64,000 bases of DNA from Pedobacter ginsenosidimutans (GCF_001442625.1 NZ_LMZQ01000017.1:31774-95773), one strand, 5' to 3'; counted from the first letter of the stretch, positions 37,346 through 47,650 are shown. A program made the numbers and translations. The notes: generated by a model from the letters alone, not told the origin.

Positions 37346-38242
37346 ATGAAGCATTATAAAACAATCACTGAACTTTATACTACAAATGGCTTTCTGCCAC
37401 CAGAAAATCCGATGTTGGGTTTAGTAACGTTTGAAGATATAAAAGGGTGCCAATTTGTAGAAACCGAGTTTACCCTGGGCTTTTATAAAATAGCTTTGAA
37501 GAAAGTAAAGTCGGGCAATGTGATGTACGGCAGAACGAAGTATGACCATGAAAATGGTTCTATGTTTTTCCTAAAACCCAATCAAATTGTGCAGATGAAT
37601 GACATAGAGCTCACCGAGAAAGGTTTTATGATTTATTTTCACGAAGATTTTTTAGTGAATCATCCATTGCATTCAGGCGTTCAGAAATATGGTTATTTTG
37701 ATTATGAGGCCAATGAGGCATTGCATATTTCACCCCGAGAAGAAGATACACTTTGGGATTTGTTCGATAAAATAAGGGCCGAATATTATAATAACCAGGA
37801 TGAGTATAGCAGAGACATTATGCTAACCCATATCGATTCTATTTTAAAATATTCACAACGTTATTACAAGCGTCAGTTTTTAAATCGGACAGTGCTTTCG
37901 GGTACTACGGTTTCGAAATTTACCAATCATTTAAAAGCGTATTTTGATAGTGGCAAACTGAAAGAAAACGGATTGCCAACAGTAAAGTATATGGCATCTG
38001 AATTATCTTTGTCAGCAAGGTACTTGAGCGATTTATTGAAACAAGAAACGGGCAAAACGGCATTAGACCATATACACATTGCATTGGTAATGGAAGCAAA
38101 AAACTTGTTGATGAGCACTGATAAAACTGTTGCCGAAACAGCCTATCAATTAGGATTTGAAAACCCACCGTATTTTTCAAGGCTTTTTAAAAAAGAAGTA
38201 GGAGTTACACCTACTGAATATCGAGAACAGTTTTTAAATTAA
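37346..38242 (+). CDS. AraC-family transcriptional regulator
   Basis: The 298-residue protein has a cupin-like N-terminal half (residues about 30-130) and C-terminal AraC helix-turn-helices at residues about 200-297 (MASELSLSARYLSDLLKQETG; TVAETAYQLGFENPPYFSRLFKKEVGVTPTEYRE). It is the last gene of the SDR-ABM cluster and probably regulates it. A weak hairpin follows its stop. It is not closely similar to the AraC protein at 35026. Confidence 0.92.
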   Translation: MKHYKTITELYTTNGFLPPENPMLGLVTFEDIKGCQFVETEFTLGFYKIALKKVKSGNVMYGRTKYDHENGSMFFLKPNQIVQMNDIELTEKGFMIYFHEDFLVNHPLHSGVQKYGYFDYEANEALHISPREEDTLWDLFDKIRAEYYNNQDEYSRDIMLTHIDSILKYSQRYYKRQFLNRTVLSGTTVSKFTNHLKAYFDSGKLKENGLPTVKYMASELSLSARYLSDLLKQETGKTALDHIHIALVMEAKNLLMSTDKTVAETAYQLGFENPPYFSRLFKKEVGVTPTEYREQFLN

Positions 38243-38269
38243 TATCTTTAAATCTTTTGCATGGCAAGC

Positions 38270-38312
38270 CAAACTGGCGTATTTTCTTTTTGCTGAAACC
38301 TACGCCAATTTG
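38270..38312. terminator. Inverted repeat between convergent genes
   Basis: CAAACTGGCGTA (38270-38281) pairs with TACGCCAATTTG (38301-38312) with one mismatch and a 19-base loop. It lies between the ends of convergent genes but lacks a T-run on either side. It may serve as a bidirectional transcript end. Confidence 0.45.
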
Positions 38313-38418
38313 TATCGCTCATCATTAAAGTAAAACATTTTAAGAAAGCGTTCTTGACTCATTATTGATTGGATAAGGGATGCTTTGCCTTTATTACAGC
38401 TTTACAATAATTAAATTT

Positions 38419-40407
38419 CTAAGGAGAAGGGACCAATAACACAGCATCGGCAATTGCTTTTGTTCCGTTCGATTTGATTTCGATATATGGCCGGTTGCTG
38501 CCCGAAAATGAATATTTGCCAAGGCTCACCCATTCTCCTGAAGTTTGACCAAGCACTTTAACCTCGGCACTTTTTATCAAAATGGTTTTATGTTCTTTGC
38601 CATCAAATATCTTAACAACTGTCTCTATATCTGGCGATCCGGCTTTCGGATAGTAGGCATAAACATCATATGTTCCGTTTGTAGCTAGTCCGGGGTTATA
38701 ACGTACAGATCTTGTGGTGTCTGCGTCCTCTGGGGTCTCAAAATAATCAGGACCATAACCACCTTTTTTTTGCACTGTCCAGTTGCCTTTTATCTGTACT
38801 TTATCCGTATTGTTGTTGTCAATGAGGATGTCAGGGCTACTTCCATCGGCCAAAGGATCGCTTTTTAATTGCTGCTGCAAACGGCTTACATCGATTTTTT
38901 GAACCGAAAGATTGCGGTCTATCGCCTGAACAGCGGCCATTGCCGAAGATTGTCCAAGTACCATAAAAACCGGTTCCATCCGGATGGAACCGTAAGCAAT
39001 GTGTGTAGCAGACAGGCAGACAGGAACGATGAGATTTGAAGCTTCATTTTCCTTTGGTATGATTGCCCGGTAGGAAATGGGGTATGGACCAAATCCGCCT
39101 TCTTCTACATTGCCCTCATTTTTGACCACGCCGTTAACCACCAGCCTATCGCAGTTGTGCGAATCCATGGTGTAGGCTGCCATTCCGATCCCATCGGATA
39201 CAACTTCCTTGCCCTGACAGTGGTGCTGGGTCATTACAAGAGTTCCAAGCATCCTCCTTGCTTCCCTAACGTAGAGCTGATGTGACCAATTGCCGTTGCT
39301 GGTATATTCATCCTTAGGGTATCCCCATTGACTGATCTCTTTTCGGATATGCTCTGGGATGCGGGCATCGTGACCAACAAAATAAAGTAGCCCTTTCGTG
39401 TAAGCTATATGGGCTTTCCAGATCTGTTCGCGTTTTAAATAATCTGCATCAGGATATTCCCAATTCATCCCGATCATATCGGTTGAAAAACCATTTCTGT
39501 TGTTGATATCTGTCTTTTGATTGGGCATCCCGCTCCAGATAAAGACATCTTGGAGGGATTTCCAATTTCTTTTTTCCATTTGTCTGATGAGCAGCTCATA
39601 GCGTTCGGGAACATAATCTTCAGGCTCGGTGATCGGGATCATGTTGGCGGGGTTATTGGTGAGGCAGATCCTGAAATTATAGGCCTGTACCTTTTTATCA
39701 CCGCTGCCTTTGTCGATCAGTTTCTCTGAAGTAATTCCCCAAAGCAACCCGCTTGACGGATCTCCTTTAACTTTATAAGGATCTATGCCGTCCGGAAGCT
39801 GATGCCCGTTCATGAGCTGTACACCATTGAAGGTTTCATTATAAGTGCTGTTTGCTTCGCGCCCCACCGTGTAGGATACCCCTGCTTTAGCCATGAGATC
39901 TCCCTCATAGGAGCAGTCGATAAATACTTTGGCCTTTACAGTGCCCACTTTCTTTTTTCCCGGATTTTCCAGCGTGATGGCTGTTATCAGGGTTCCTTTT
40001 TTTTCTACCCCTGTAATCCGGTTTTCGTAGAGAACAGGCACCTTCGCTTTTTTGATATATTCGTTAAAGAGGTTTTCAGCAACGTGGGGTTCAAAGATCC
40101 ATTGCTCAAACTTGCCGTAATGTTTGCCTATTCTTCGGTAAAAATCGAGGGCAAGGCCACTAATGGCATATTTGTTTCCGATATCTGTCAGACCAAGCCC
40201 CCCAGAACTCATTCCGCCGAGGTTTTTTCCGGGCTCGATCAAAAGAACGGATTTTCCCGATCTGGCGGCAGTGTAAGCCGCTATAACTCCTGAAGAGGTT
40301 CCACCATAAATACAGATGTCATAGTTTTTATACAATGAGCTTTGTGCTTTAATACCGGTTACAGGACATATGATTGCGAGTAAAATGTATATAAGGATAT
40401 TTTTCAT
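38419..40407 (-). CDS. Secreted FAD-dependent oxidoreductase with C-terminal golvesin-like domain
   Basis: I place the start at the ATG at 40407, giving MKNILIYILLAIICPVTG and a signal peptide ending IKAQ; this is two bases after the SusD stop. The longer frame to 40473 would overlap SusD. The mature protein opens with a FAD-binding motif (YDICIYGGTSSGVIAAY, then LLIEPGKNLGGMSSGGLG) of the FAD_oxidored family, with DCSYEGDLMAKAGVSY further on. The last 140 residues (from about DILIDNNNTDK) resemble the domain found at the end of xanthan-lyase-like and golvesin-like proteins. It is exported, so the flavin must be loaded in or before the periplasm. It is the last gene of the ECF-sigma SusCD operon. 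Its substrate may be a glycan part or glycoside; I cannot say which. Confidence 0.85.
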   Translation of the reverse strand: MKNILIYILLAIICPVTGIKAQSSLYKNYDICIYGGTSSGVIAAYTAARSGKSVLLIEPGKNLGGMSSGGLGLTDIGNKYAISGLALDFYRRIGKHYGKFEQWIFEPHVAENLFNEYIKKAKVPVLYENRITGVEKKGTLITAITLENPGKKKVGTVKAKVFIDCSYEGDLMAKAGVSYTVGREANSTYNETFNGVQLMNGHQLPDGIDPYKVKGDPSSGLLWGITSEKLIDKGSGDKKVQAYNFRICLTNNPANMIPITEPEDYVPERYELLIRQMEKRNWKSLQDVFIWSGMPNQKTDINNRNGFSTDMIGMNWEYPDADYLKREQIWKAHIAYTKGLLYFVGHDARIPEHIRKEISQWGYPKDEYTSNGNWSHQLYVREARRMLGTLVMTQHHCQGKEVVSDGIGMAAYTMDSHNCDRLVVNGVVKNEGNVEEGGFGPYPISYRAIIPKENEASNLIVPVCLSATHIAYGSIRMEPVFMVLGQSSAMAAVQAIDRNLSVQKIDVSRLQQQLKSDPLADGSSPDILIDNNNTDKVQIKGNWTVQKKGGYGPDYFETPEDADTTRSVRYNPGLATNGTYDVYAYYPKAGSPDIETVVKIFDGKEHKTILIKSAEVKVLGQTSGEWVSLGKYSFSGSNRPYIEIKSNGTKAIADAVLLVPSP

Positions 40408-40409
40408 TA

Positions 40410-42089
40410 TCAGTATTTGGGGTTTTGAATGAGTTTTGGATTGGTAACGATCTCTATATTTGGAAGCGGCCAAAGGTAATCCCGTCCGGTATCGAAAACA
40501 CGGACTTCGATCACCCTAAGTTCTGCCCGGTTTGGTACAGCACTGTAATCGGCCAGGCCATTTATATCAATCTGTGGTGCCGATACCAATAAACCTTTTT
40601 GTACCCGGCCATAAAAGTTTCCGGTCATCGCCTTATCAGCAATTTTCCACCTGCGCAGATCAGAAAGCCTGAATCCTTCCATGGCAAGTTCATACATCCG
40701 TTCTTTATGTACCAGGCTTCTGAACTCCACCATTGTTTTTCCTGTAGTGATGGCTGGCATGTTAACACTTGGCCGCGTCCTTACCAGGTTTATGGCATCA
40801 TATACAGACTGGTCGAGCTGTCCGAGTTCATTTTTTGCTTCCGCATAAATCAACAGTATCTCTGCGTATCTGATCTGGATCACATTCAGCTCCGAATTTG
40901 TCCGATCGGCCTTATCTTCCAGATCGACATATTTTTTCCAGCAGTAACCGGTAAAAGTGGCGAAAGCATTCAGGGCATCCTGGTTATCTACGCGTGTAGC
41001 AGGAGTGGTATTGTAGTTCCAGCATTTTACGCTGTCCCGGTGTGTTTCAAACTGGTAGTTGTAAAATATAGAGCCTGGAACTGCTATGGTAAAGCCAAGT
41101 CGGGGATCTCTGTTTTTATATGGAGATGTAGGGTCGTACAGGGGAGACTTGTCAATATTGAGCCCGTCTGTACATGGAAAGGCATCTACCAGGGATTGAG
41201 ATGGTACTTTGTTGGTGAAGCCTAATCCATTGCGCGATAGCAGGTTATTGGGGGTAGAATGCATTTTTGTTTTTGATGCCTTCAGGTATTGAAAAGCCCA
41301 TATGATCTCAGGCGAGTTTTGTCCGGCGTAAGAAAACAGTGTGCCGAAATTATTGTGCAGGCTATAAATTTTCAGGTCCATAACTGCTTTTGCAGCTTCT
41401 GCAGCATCTGCCCATCTCTCATTGTTCAGGGCAGCTCTGGCTTTAATGGCCAGCGCGGTACCCCTGGTTGCCCTTCCTACATCTGCAGCGCCATAGCTAA
41501 CAGGGAGATCAGCGGCTGATTCAGTCAGTTCTTTGAGCACAAAGCTCAGCACTTCAGCCTTCGGGGTTTTAGGTAGCTGTGAATCTTCGAGTGTCAACAC
41601 TTTGGTAACCAAGGGTACGCTTCCGAAATAATCAATGAGGTACTGGTAAGTGTAGGCACGCATAAAACGTGCTTCAGCTTTACTCCTGTTGTAGATGGCA
41701 GTGGTGGCCTTATCTTTTACCTTGTCGATATTGTCTAAAATGAAATTACACTTGGCAATTACTTTGTAGCCTTCTGTCCATACACTTAAGGAAAAACCGT
41801 TATTGCTATCCTGGTTGCCCTTGCCCAGACTCTGCAGCGCACTGTTGTTCCTGTCCCAACCGATATCGGTACTATTGTCGGTAAGCAGGTTAAGTGGCAT
41901 GTTATCCAAAGGGGCATAACTTGCGTAACGGTACAGGCCGTTTACAGCCAATATCAGTTCATCCTGGTTGCTGAAAAACGATTCATCTGAAGGGCCACTC
42001 AGCGGGCTTTTATCCAGGTAGTTCTTTTGACAGGATAATAGGGCTGTGCATAAAAGCACGAGCATTAAATGGTATATTTTAGTTTTCAT
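40410..42089 (-). CDS. SusD/RagB-type nutrient-binding lipoprotein
   Basis: The 559-residue protein has a lipoprotein signal (TALLSC, Cys at residue 20). The SusD pattern follows: QKNYLDKSPLSGPSDESFFSNQDE, then KAEARFMRAYTYQYLIDYFGSVPLV, QIRYAEILLIYAEAKNELGQ and ERMYELAMEGFRLSDLRRW. It ends in DYLWPLPNIEI, typical of SusD. It lies 11 bases after susC, and the exported FAD oxidoreductase follows two bases after its stop. It captures ligand for the STN-containing SusC at the surface. Confidence 0.93.
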   Translation of the reverse strand: MKTKIYHLMLVLLCTALLSCQKNYLDKSPLSGPSDESFFSNQDELILAVNGLYRYASYAPLDNMPLNLLTDNSTDIGWDRNNSALQSLGKGNQDSNNGFSLSVWTEGYKVIAKCNFILDNIDKVKDKATTAIYNRSKAEARFMRAYTYQYLIDYFGSVPLVTKVLTLEDSQLPKTPKAEVLSFVLKELTESAADLPVSYGAADVGRATRGTALAIKARAALNNERWADAAEAAKAVMDLKIYSLHNNFGTLFSYAGQNSPEIIWAFQYLKASKTKMHSTPNNLLSRNGLGFTNKVPSQSLVDAFPCTDGLNIDKSPLYDPTSPYKNRDPRLGFTIAVPGSIFYNYQFETHRDSVKCWNYNTTPATRVDNQDALNAFATFTGYCWKKYVDLEDKADRTNSELNVIQIRYAEILLIYAEAKNELGQLDQSVYDAINLVRTRPSVNMPAITTGKTMVEFRSLVHKERMYELAMEGFRLSDLRRWKIADKAMTGNFYGRVQKGLLVSAPQIDINGLADYSAVPNRAELRVIEVRVFDTGRDYLWPLPNIEIVTNPKLIQNPKY

Positions 42090-42100
42090 CTGTTCTGTTT

Positions 42101-45100
42101 TTAAAAAGTGGCTTCTAAACCGAAAGTATAAACCTTAACCTGAGGGTATATGTTCCCACCGCCAACCGGCGCTTCTACATCATATCCTTCCCAGAACCTG
42201 TCGAATGATGACAGATTGGATCCGTTTGCAAAAATCCGGAGCCTTTTAAGTGCAATTTTCTGGGCAATGCCAACTGGCAAAGTATAACCGATCTGGACAT
42301 TTTTTATCCTCAGGTATGATGCGTCTTTTAAAAAGAAGGTAGAAACCTGTTCGTTATTGGTTTCGCCGAAAGCAAGACGTGGATATTTTGCATTGGGATT
42401 ATCCGGTGTCCATCGGTCTTTGTTGTCCTCCCTGATGGTTCCGCCAATTGCGCCGCCAACATTAAATGGTAAGATACCAGGGCCTGCAAGATAACCGTTT
42501 GCTTTACCAACCCCTTGAATTAATACCGAAAGGTCAAAACCTTTGTAAGAACCGCTCAAGGTTGAAGCATAGGTGAATCTTGGTATAGTGCTGCCGATAA
42601 CAATTTTATCAGCCTCATTGATCAGGTTATCTCCGTTCTGGTCCTTATAACGGATGTCTCCGGCCTTTACCGTACCAAACTGCTTGGCATGAGCGGCGAC
42701 CTCTGCATCAGAAGCAAAAAGCCCCTCGGCCTGGTAACCGAAAAGAGAACCAATGGAATAACCTTCACGGTTAACGGTCAATCCGGTCTGATTGACACCT
42801 TTGGTATCCACAATGGTGTTTTTTACATCTGAAACGTTGAAGCTGACGTTATAATTAAAATCCTTTATTTTTCCTTTATAAGCAAGCCCGAGCTCCCAGC
42901 CGTTATTATCAACAACACCTGCATTTTGAAAGGGTTTACCAACACCAACTATTAATGGTATATCCAACTGAAGCAGGATATCACTTGTTCTCCGCCTGTA
43001 ATAATCTGCAGTTATGCTCAGGTTGTTGAATAGGGTAAGATCTATACCGATATTTTTTTCTTCCGTTTTTTCCCATGAAATCATCTTGTTTGCCAGGTTA
43101 TTTAAGGCAGCAGTATTTATAATCTGTTTTCCAAGGGTATAGGATTCAAGCAGAATTGTGGTAACAGAGGGGTAGGTGCCAATATTCTGATTGCCCAATT
43201 TTCCCCACGAAAGCCTTAATTTAGCTTCGTTGACCACTTTTTTTAAGCCAGCCATAAAGTTTTCTTCCGAGATGCGCCAGCCTGCCGATGCAGATGGAAA
43301 AAAGCCATATTTATTTCCAGATGAAAAGCGCGAGGAGCCATCATAACGGGCATTGACTTCCAGCAGATACTTGTTTTTATATACATAATTAAACCTGCTG
43401 AACAGGGATTGTAATGCCCATTCTTCTTCACTGCCTGTTGCCTGTTGGTTTAGAGCGGAACCAGCGTTTAACACCGGATAATCTGGCAAGATGTATGTAT
43501 CACGGAAAGCAGTGGTCCATTCATTGAAATAATCCTCGCGTGATGCCCCGGCTAAAAATTTTAAGCTGTGGTTCCCGAATGTTTTTGAGGCAGTAAGCGT
43601 AGCACGTATGTTGTTAAAAAATGATTCACTTTTATTTTGCGAGAGTGAAGTTAGGGCAGGGGTAAGGAAACTTGTGGCGCCATTTGGCAGATAGGATTGG
43701 ATTGCCTTTCTGAAATTTTTTGATGAGGATAGCGCATATTTTGGCGAATAAGCGGCCTCAGCTTCCAGCCACTCAACGGGTTTATAGTTAACGGTAGCAT
43801 TAATACTCCCAAAAGGCCCGCGGGTACGATTGGTACCGCCATCTTTACTTGCCGAAATCGGATTGGAACCATTCCATCCAACGCCCCACTGGCCGTTTTG
43901 GTTGATGCCGATCTGATTTGCAGGGATTCCGTTCATCCACTGAAAAATTTCGCTCGAAGAGGCTGCAGGATCAGTGGTGATGGCATTGACAAACTGGAGG
44001 TCTATTCTTGCCTTAAGTTTGTCAGAGAAAGTAATGTCTGCATTGTTCCGGATAGTATACCGTTTGAAGCTTGAATTTTCAATAATCCCTTTCTGATCAA
44101 AAAGACCGAATGAACCCAAGAGCCTTACTTTTTGGGTGCCACCCTGGATGGTGAGGAAATGGCTTTGCTGTAATCCTGATCCGGTTAAGGTTTCTTTCTG
44201 CCAGTCCGTGTTGGGATACAGATCGGAACTAACTCCACCCTGCTCGCGGTATTTTTGTATCAGTGCTTCAGAATATAACGGTGTGCGTCCGGTGTTCACA
44301 TAAGCTTCATTGGTCAGCAACATATGGTCCAGTGCATTAACCAGGTTGGGCATATTAGTTGCTTCTTGCCAGCCGATATAGTTGTTGTAAGATACATTTA
44401 CCTGATCGGCAACGGCCCTTTTTGTGGTGATCAGAATTACGCCGTTTGCGGCCCTCGAGCCATAAATAGAGGATGAGGCCGCATCTTTTAAAATGGATAC
44501 AGATTCAATCAGATTGGGGTCTATATTATTCATAGAGCCTTCTATACCGTCAATCATCACAAGAGGATTGGGATCGAGAAAATTTCCGATACCCCTGATC
44601 CTGATAGTTCCAGCGTCACCTCCAGGTCTTCCAGAGCTCTGTCTCACAGTAACACCCGGTGCCATTCCCTGCAACGAAGCAGATGTTTGTCCCATGGGAC
44701 GGGCAGCAAGATCTTTGCCAGAAACCTGTGAAACCGCTCCGGTCAGGTTTACCTTTTTCTGGATGCCGTAGCCCACAATAACAACATCGTTCAGGTTCTC
44801 ATCAAGCGGTAAAAGTTTAATGTTTATCCGGCTTTCCGTTCCAACGCGTATTTCCTGTACTGCAAATCCTATGTATGAAAATACCAAGACATCTCCTGGA
44901 TTGGCATTGATTTTATACTGACCGCTTTCATCGGTTACCGTTCCGCCGTTAGCTCCCTTTATCTTTATGCTAACCCCTGGGACTGGTTTGTTGGTCTCAT
45001 CGGTAACAACGCCAGTCCGATCTTCTTTTTTTTGTTCCCCGATGGGCTTGTTTTGAATGCGCTCTTCACTCTTTTCGGGAGATGTAGCCTTTTGCAGTAC

Positions 45101-45409
45101 AATGTAGGTCTCCTTTAAAACCCATTCAAGCTTTTTCCCCTTTAAAGTCAGGTTCATCACTTCAGGAAGCTCAGCCTGTTTAAAATTGACAGAAATTTTC
45201 TCAGAATCATCAAGGAGCTTGTTGCTATAGAAAACAGTAAGGCCTGTTTGTTTTTTAATTGTTCTGAATACAGAAGCAATGGTGATGTTTTTGCCTTCAA
45301 TACTGATTCTGCCTATTGTTTGGGGGCTTGCCCCGGTAATGAGGATGAACAGCAGCATGAAAGCAACCGGCAATGAAATCCGGCCCGTTCGGGTAAGGTT
45401 TTTGTTCAT
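42101..45409 (-). CDS. SusC-type TonB-linked transporter with N-terminal STN signalling domain
   Basis: The 1102-residue protein has a signal peptide, then an STN domain at residues about 35-108 (ISIEGKNITIASVFRTIKKQ, VNFKQAELPEVMNLTLKGKKLEWVLKE split). A regulatory domain at about 133-205 follows (GVVTDETNKPVPGVSIKIKG), then a TonB-box-like LNDVVIVGYG. Next are the plug (IRIRGIGNFLDPNPLVMIDG; KDAASSSIYGSRAANGVILITTKRA) and the barrel. The STN domain is known to contact a FecR-type anti-sigma factor through the periplasm, and such a gene lies 72 bases upstream, followed by an ECF sigma gene. Ligand binding should therefore both import the nutrient and switch on the operon. The ligand is unknown. 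Confidence 0.95.
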   Translation of the reverse strand: MNKNLTRTGRISLPVAFMLLFILITGASPQTIGRISIEGKNITIASVFRTIKKQTGLTVFYSNKLLDDSEKISVNFKQAELPEVMNLTLKGKKLEWVLKETYIVLQKATSPEKSEERIQNKPIGEQKKEDRTGVVTDETNKPVPGVSIKIKGANGGTVTDESGQYKINANPGDVLVFSYIGFAVQEIRVGTESRINIKLLPLDENLNDVVIVGYGIQKKVNLTGAVSQVSGKDLAARPMGQTSASLQGMAPGVTVRQSSGRPGGDAGTIRIRGIGNFLDPNPLVMIDGIEGSMNNIDPNLIESVSILKDAASSSIYGSRAANGVILITTKRAVADQVNVSYNNYIGWQEATNMPNLVNALDHMLLTNEAYVNTGRTPLYSEALIQKYREQGGVSSDLYPNTDWQKETLTGSGLQQSHFLTIQGGTQKVRLLGSFGLFDQKGIIENSSFKRYTIRNNADITFSDKLKARIDLQFVNAITTDPAASSSEIFQWMNGIPANQIGINQNGQWGVGWNGSNPISASKDGGTNRTRGPFGSINATVNYKPVEWLEAEAAYSPKYALSSSKNFRKAIQSYLPNGATSFLTPALTSLSQNKSESFFNNIRATLTASKTFGNHSLKFLAGASREDYFNEWTTAFRDTYILPDYPVLNAGSALNQQATGSEEEWALQSLFSRFNYVYKNKYLLEVNARYDGSSRFSSGNKYGFFPSASAGWRISEENFMAGLKKVVNEAKLRLSWGKLGNQNIGTYPSVTTILLESYTLGKQIINTAALNNLANKMISWEKTEEKNIGIDLTLFNNLSITADYYRRRTSDILLQLDIPLIVGVGKPFQNAGVVDNNGWELGLAYKGKIKDFNYNVSFNVSDVKNTIVDTKGVNQTGLTVNREGYSIGSLFGYQAEGLFASDAEVAAHAKQFGTVKAGDIRYKDQNGDNLINEADKIVIGSTIPRFTYASTLSGSYKGFDLSVLIQGVGKANGYLAGPGILPFNVGGAIGGTIREDNKDRWTPDNPNAKYPRLAFGETNNEQVSTFFLKDASYLRIKNVQIGYTLPVGIAQKIALKRLRIFANGSNLSSFDRFWEGYDVEAPVGGGNIYPQVKVYTFGLEATF

Positions 45410-45481
45410 AACAGTTAAGTTTATATTGGTTTCCCTTAAGATGCAGCTTTAACCAAAATGGGTGAACGGAACCTGAAAAAA

Positions 45482-46606
45482 TTATCTGAATGTCAATATT
45501 CCGCTTTCCAGTTTAGCCTTTATGCCTGATGACAATTCTAAATTTGATAGCACAACACCCAGGGGAAGTTTCTTATCGATTTCACCGGTAAAGGTCTGTT
45601 CTGATAGAGCAGGGGATTTCCAATTGATTTTTACATCATACCAACGGCTGAGTACCTGTGCAATTTCGGAAAGAGATTGGTTATGAAAATAATAAGTACC
45701 GTTTCGCCAGGAAAGTACCTCCTGGGGATCAAAAGTTTTGATGATGAGTTTCTCATTGCTGTAGCTTACCTGTTGGTTTGGCTTTAATATGATGGATTCA
45801 TTTCCTTTAGCGGCCGAAACTGATCCGCTTATAAGAGATGTGGCAAAATTTTTCACATTATAGGCGTTTACATTGAATGAAGTTCCATGAACCTTGATAT
45901 CGGCAAATCCGGTATGTACGATAAATTCCGATTGTGGATTGTGGGACACTTCAAAATAAGCTTCCCCTGTTAAATAAACTTCCCTTGTTTTTTTATCAAA
46001 GCTGTAGGGAAAGCGCAGACTGGAAGCAGAGTTCATCCAGACTTCTGTTCCATCGGGCAGGGTAATCTTGTAATCTTTAGTTGGTGGTACATGCAGGGTT
46101 GCCCAATCTTTATTGCCAGCTCCTGCTGGGGCATAACTTAATTCTTTTTGTTTGGTGTGTACTGTGGCACCGTCCATGTTAATGGTACGACCTGCTGTGA
46201 GTTCGATTATCTTGCCATTATCTGTTTTGAGATATACCTGTTGTTGTACAGTACTTTTTTCTTGAGGTGTTAACTGCTGTTTATTAAAAAAATACCATAT
46301 CAAAGGCAATCCGATAAGTAGCATTGCAGCGGCACTGATGTACCGCCGGTTTCGCTCATAAAAAGAGCTAACTGGTATTTGCGGAAGTTGAGTATCAACA
46401 TTTTCCCATGCTTTTGTTTCATCAAGACCCGAGAGGAAAGATGCTGTACCAGGTCTTTCCATTTTTGATTTCAGCTCTTCCCAGAATTCCCTGGTATCGG
46501 GGTCTGCCAGAATTGCTTTTTCAGCAATAAAGTCATCGCCCTCACTTATCGTGCCTGCAATCTTTTCAAATAAAAGCCCTTTTATAAAATCCTCGTTATA
46601 TTCCAT
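45482..46606 (-). CDS. FecR-type anti-sigma factor
   Basis: The 374-residue protein has a cytoplasmic N-terminus (residues 1-85), one membrane helix near residues 92-109 (ISAAAMLLIGLPLIWYFF), and a FecR domain at about 140-270 (TLHVPPTKDYKITLPDGTEV, MNSASSLRFPYSF, REVYLTGEAYFEVSH). The C-terminal SusC-contacting domain includes WRNGTYYFHNQSLSEIAQVLSRWYD split over residues about 305-330. It transmits the transporter signal from the periplasm to the sigma factor encoded 42 bases upstream. Family knowledge and gene order agree well. Confidence 0.94.
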   Translation of the reverse strand: MEYNEDFIKGLLFEKIAGTISEGDDFIAEKAILADPDTREFWEELKSKMERPGTASFLSGLDETKAWENVDTQLPQIPVSSFYERNRRYISAAAMLLIGLPLIWYFFNKQQLTPQEKSTVQQQVYLKTDNGKIIELTAGRTINMDGATVHTKQKELSYAPAGAGNKDWATLHVPPTKDYKITLPDGTEVWMNSASSLRFPYSFDKKTREVYLTGEAYFEVSHNPQSEFIVHTGFADIKVHGTSFNVNAYNVKNFATSLISGSVSAAKGNESIILKPNQQVSYSNEKLIIKTFDPQEVLSWRNGTYYFHNQSLSEIAQVLSRWYDVKINWKSPALSEQTFTGEIDKKLPLGVVLSNLELSSGIKAKLESGILTFR

Positions 46607-46648
46607 CTCTTATTTATAGATGCAGTTATAGTATCATTAGGTGAACGC

Positions 46649-47185
46649 TCATCTGAATGTGATTAATTTTTCCTGTAACATTTTAACCGCAAGCTTCAAA
46701 TGCGTTTTTATTGAATTAACAGAAAGCCCCATTTCATTGGCTGCATCCTGATATTTTTTATTTTCCATGTAAACCAGCTTAAATGCTTTTTGGCGCTGGG
46801 CAGGAAGCTCGTTAAGGGCAAGGTTAATGGTGTTTTCGCTGCCGGTCTGTTCTGATTGTTCAATATCCTCCTCCAGGTTTATCCTTTCGGTATATTCATC
46901 CATTTTTTGCTGGGTAACTTTTCTTGTCCTTAGGGCCATCAGGCATTGATTGTGCACAGCCCTGAAAAGGTAAGCTTTAAGGGAACTGTTTACAGAGTGG
47001 TAATGTGATTTTTGCCACATGGAAATAAACAGGTTTTGGACCAGATCTTCCGCCTCCATTTCGTCCTCCAGCATCATATATGCTTTTAGCGCGAGTGGTT
47101 TGTAATATTTTTTAAATACCTGTTCGTAAGCAGTTTTCTTGCCATTCTTAAGGTCATTCAATAATATTTGGTCAGTGATCTCCAT
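46649..47185 (-). CDS. ECF-type RNA polymerase sigma factor (FecI-like)
   Basis: The 178-residue protein has sigma region 2 at residues about 20-85 (YEQVFKKYYKPLALKAYMML; EDLVQNLFISMWQKSH) and region 4 at about 120-175 (LNELPAQRQKAFKLVYMENK; AANEMGLSVNSIKTHLKLAVKML). It is the first gene of the operon reading leftward: sigma, anti-sigma, STN-SusC, SusD, FAD oxidoreductase. On release by the FecR protein it should direct transcription of the SusCD genes. Its own target promoter was not recognised. Confidence 0.94.
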   Translation of the reverse strand: MEITDQILLNDLKNGKKTAYEQVFKKYYKPLALKAYMMLEDEMEAEDLVQNLFISMWQKSHYHSVNSSLKAYLFRAVHNQCLMALRTRKVTQQKMDEYTERINLEEDIEQSEQTGSENTINLALNELPAQRQKAFKLVYMENKKYQDAANEMGLSVNSIKTHLKLAVKMLQEKLITFR

Positions 47186-47650
47186 TAATATAGATTAAAG
47201 CAGGCGATAAATATATACTTTGAAATTCAGAAAAACAAGAAAGGTCTGGTACTAAGCATGATGCAACTGTTTCCACTATTCAGATTGAGGATTTAAGCCT
47301 CGCTGATATTTTATACAGCTGTAATGTGAACAGATAGTTAATAGGATGAATGTTCAGATGTATCTCAGGTTCAGTCTTTCAACAGGTGTTTATTTTTAGC
47401 TAAAATTTATCCAATTATGGCTTTATAGTAAAGAGGCAGTTAGGCTGTGACCGTTGCAGCACACTAATTCGGATTGTTGAACAATTTAGCTGAAAAAACA
47501 AATGTTTATACACAATAACACAGATGGTTTTATGAATAGAATAATTTTTACGCGTATAAATTGTTATGCCATCGTTGCCGGAAGTTGAAAAATTATCAAA
47601 GTCGTAAAATTTGTTAAATGTTTGTAGGCTATGTTAAGATAATATAATTT
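47186..47650. other. Intergenic region between divergent operons
   Basis: These 465 bases separate the leftward ECF sigma operon from the rightward leader and SusCD-sulfatase operon. I find no plausible gene. The DNA is AT-rich. It must hold the sigma-operon promoter, but no clear TTG/TAnnTTTG pair could be fixed. Confidence 0.5.

Noticed and set aside
40408..40473. Upstream start of the FAD oxidoreductase
   Set aside because: It would overlap the SusD gene by over 60 bases and put 22 polar residues before a clear signal peptide.
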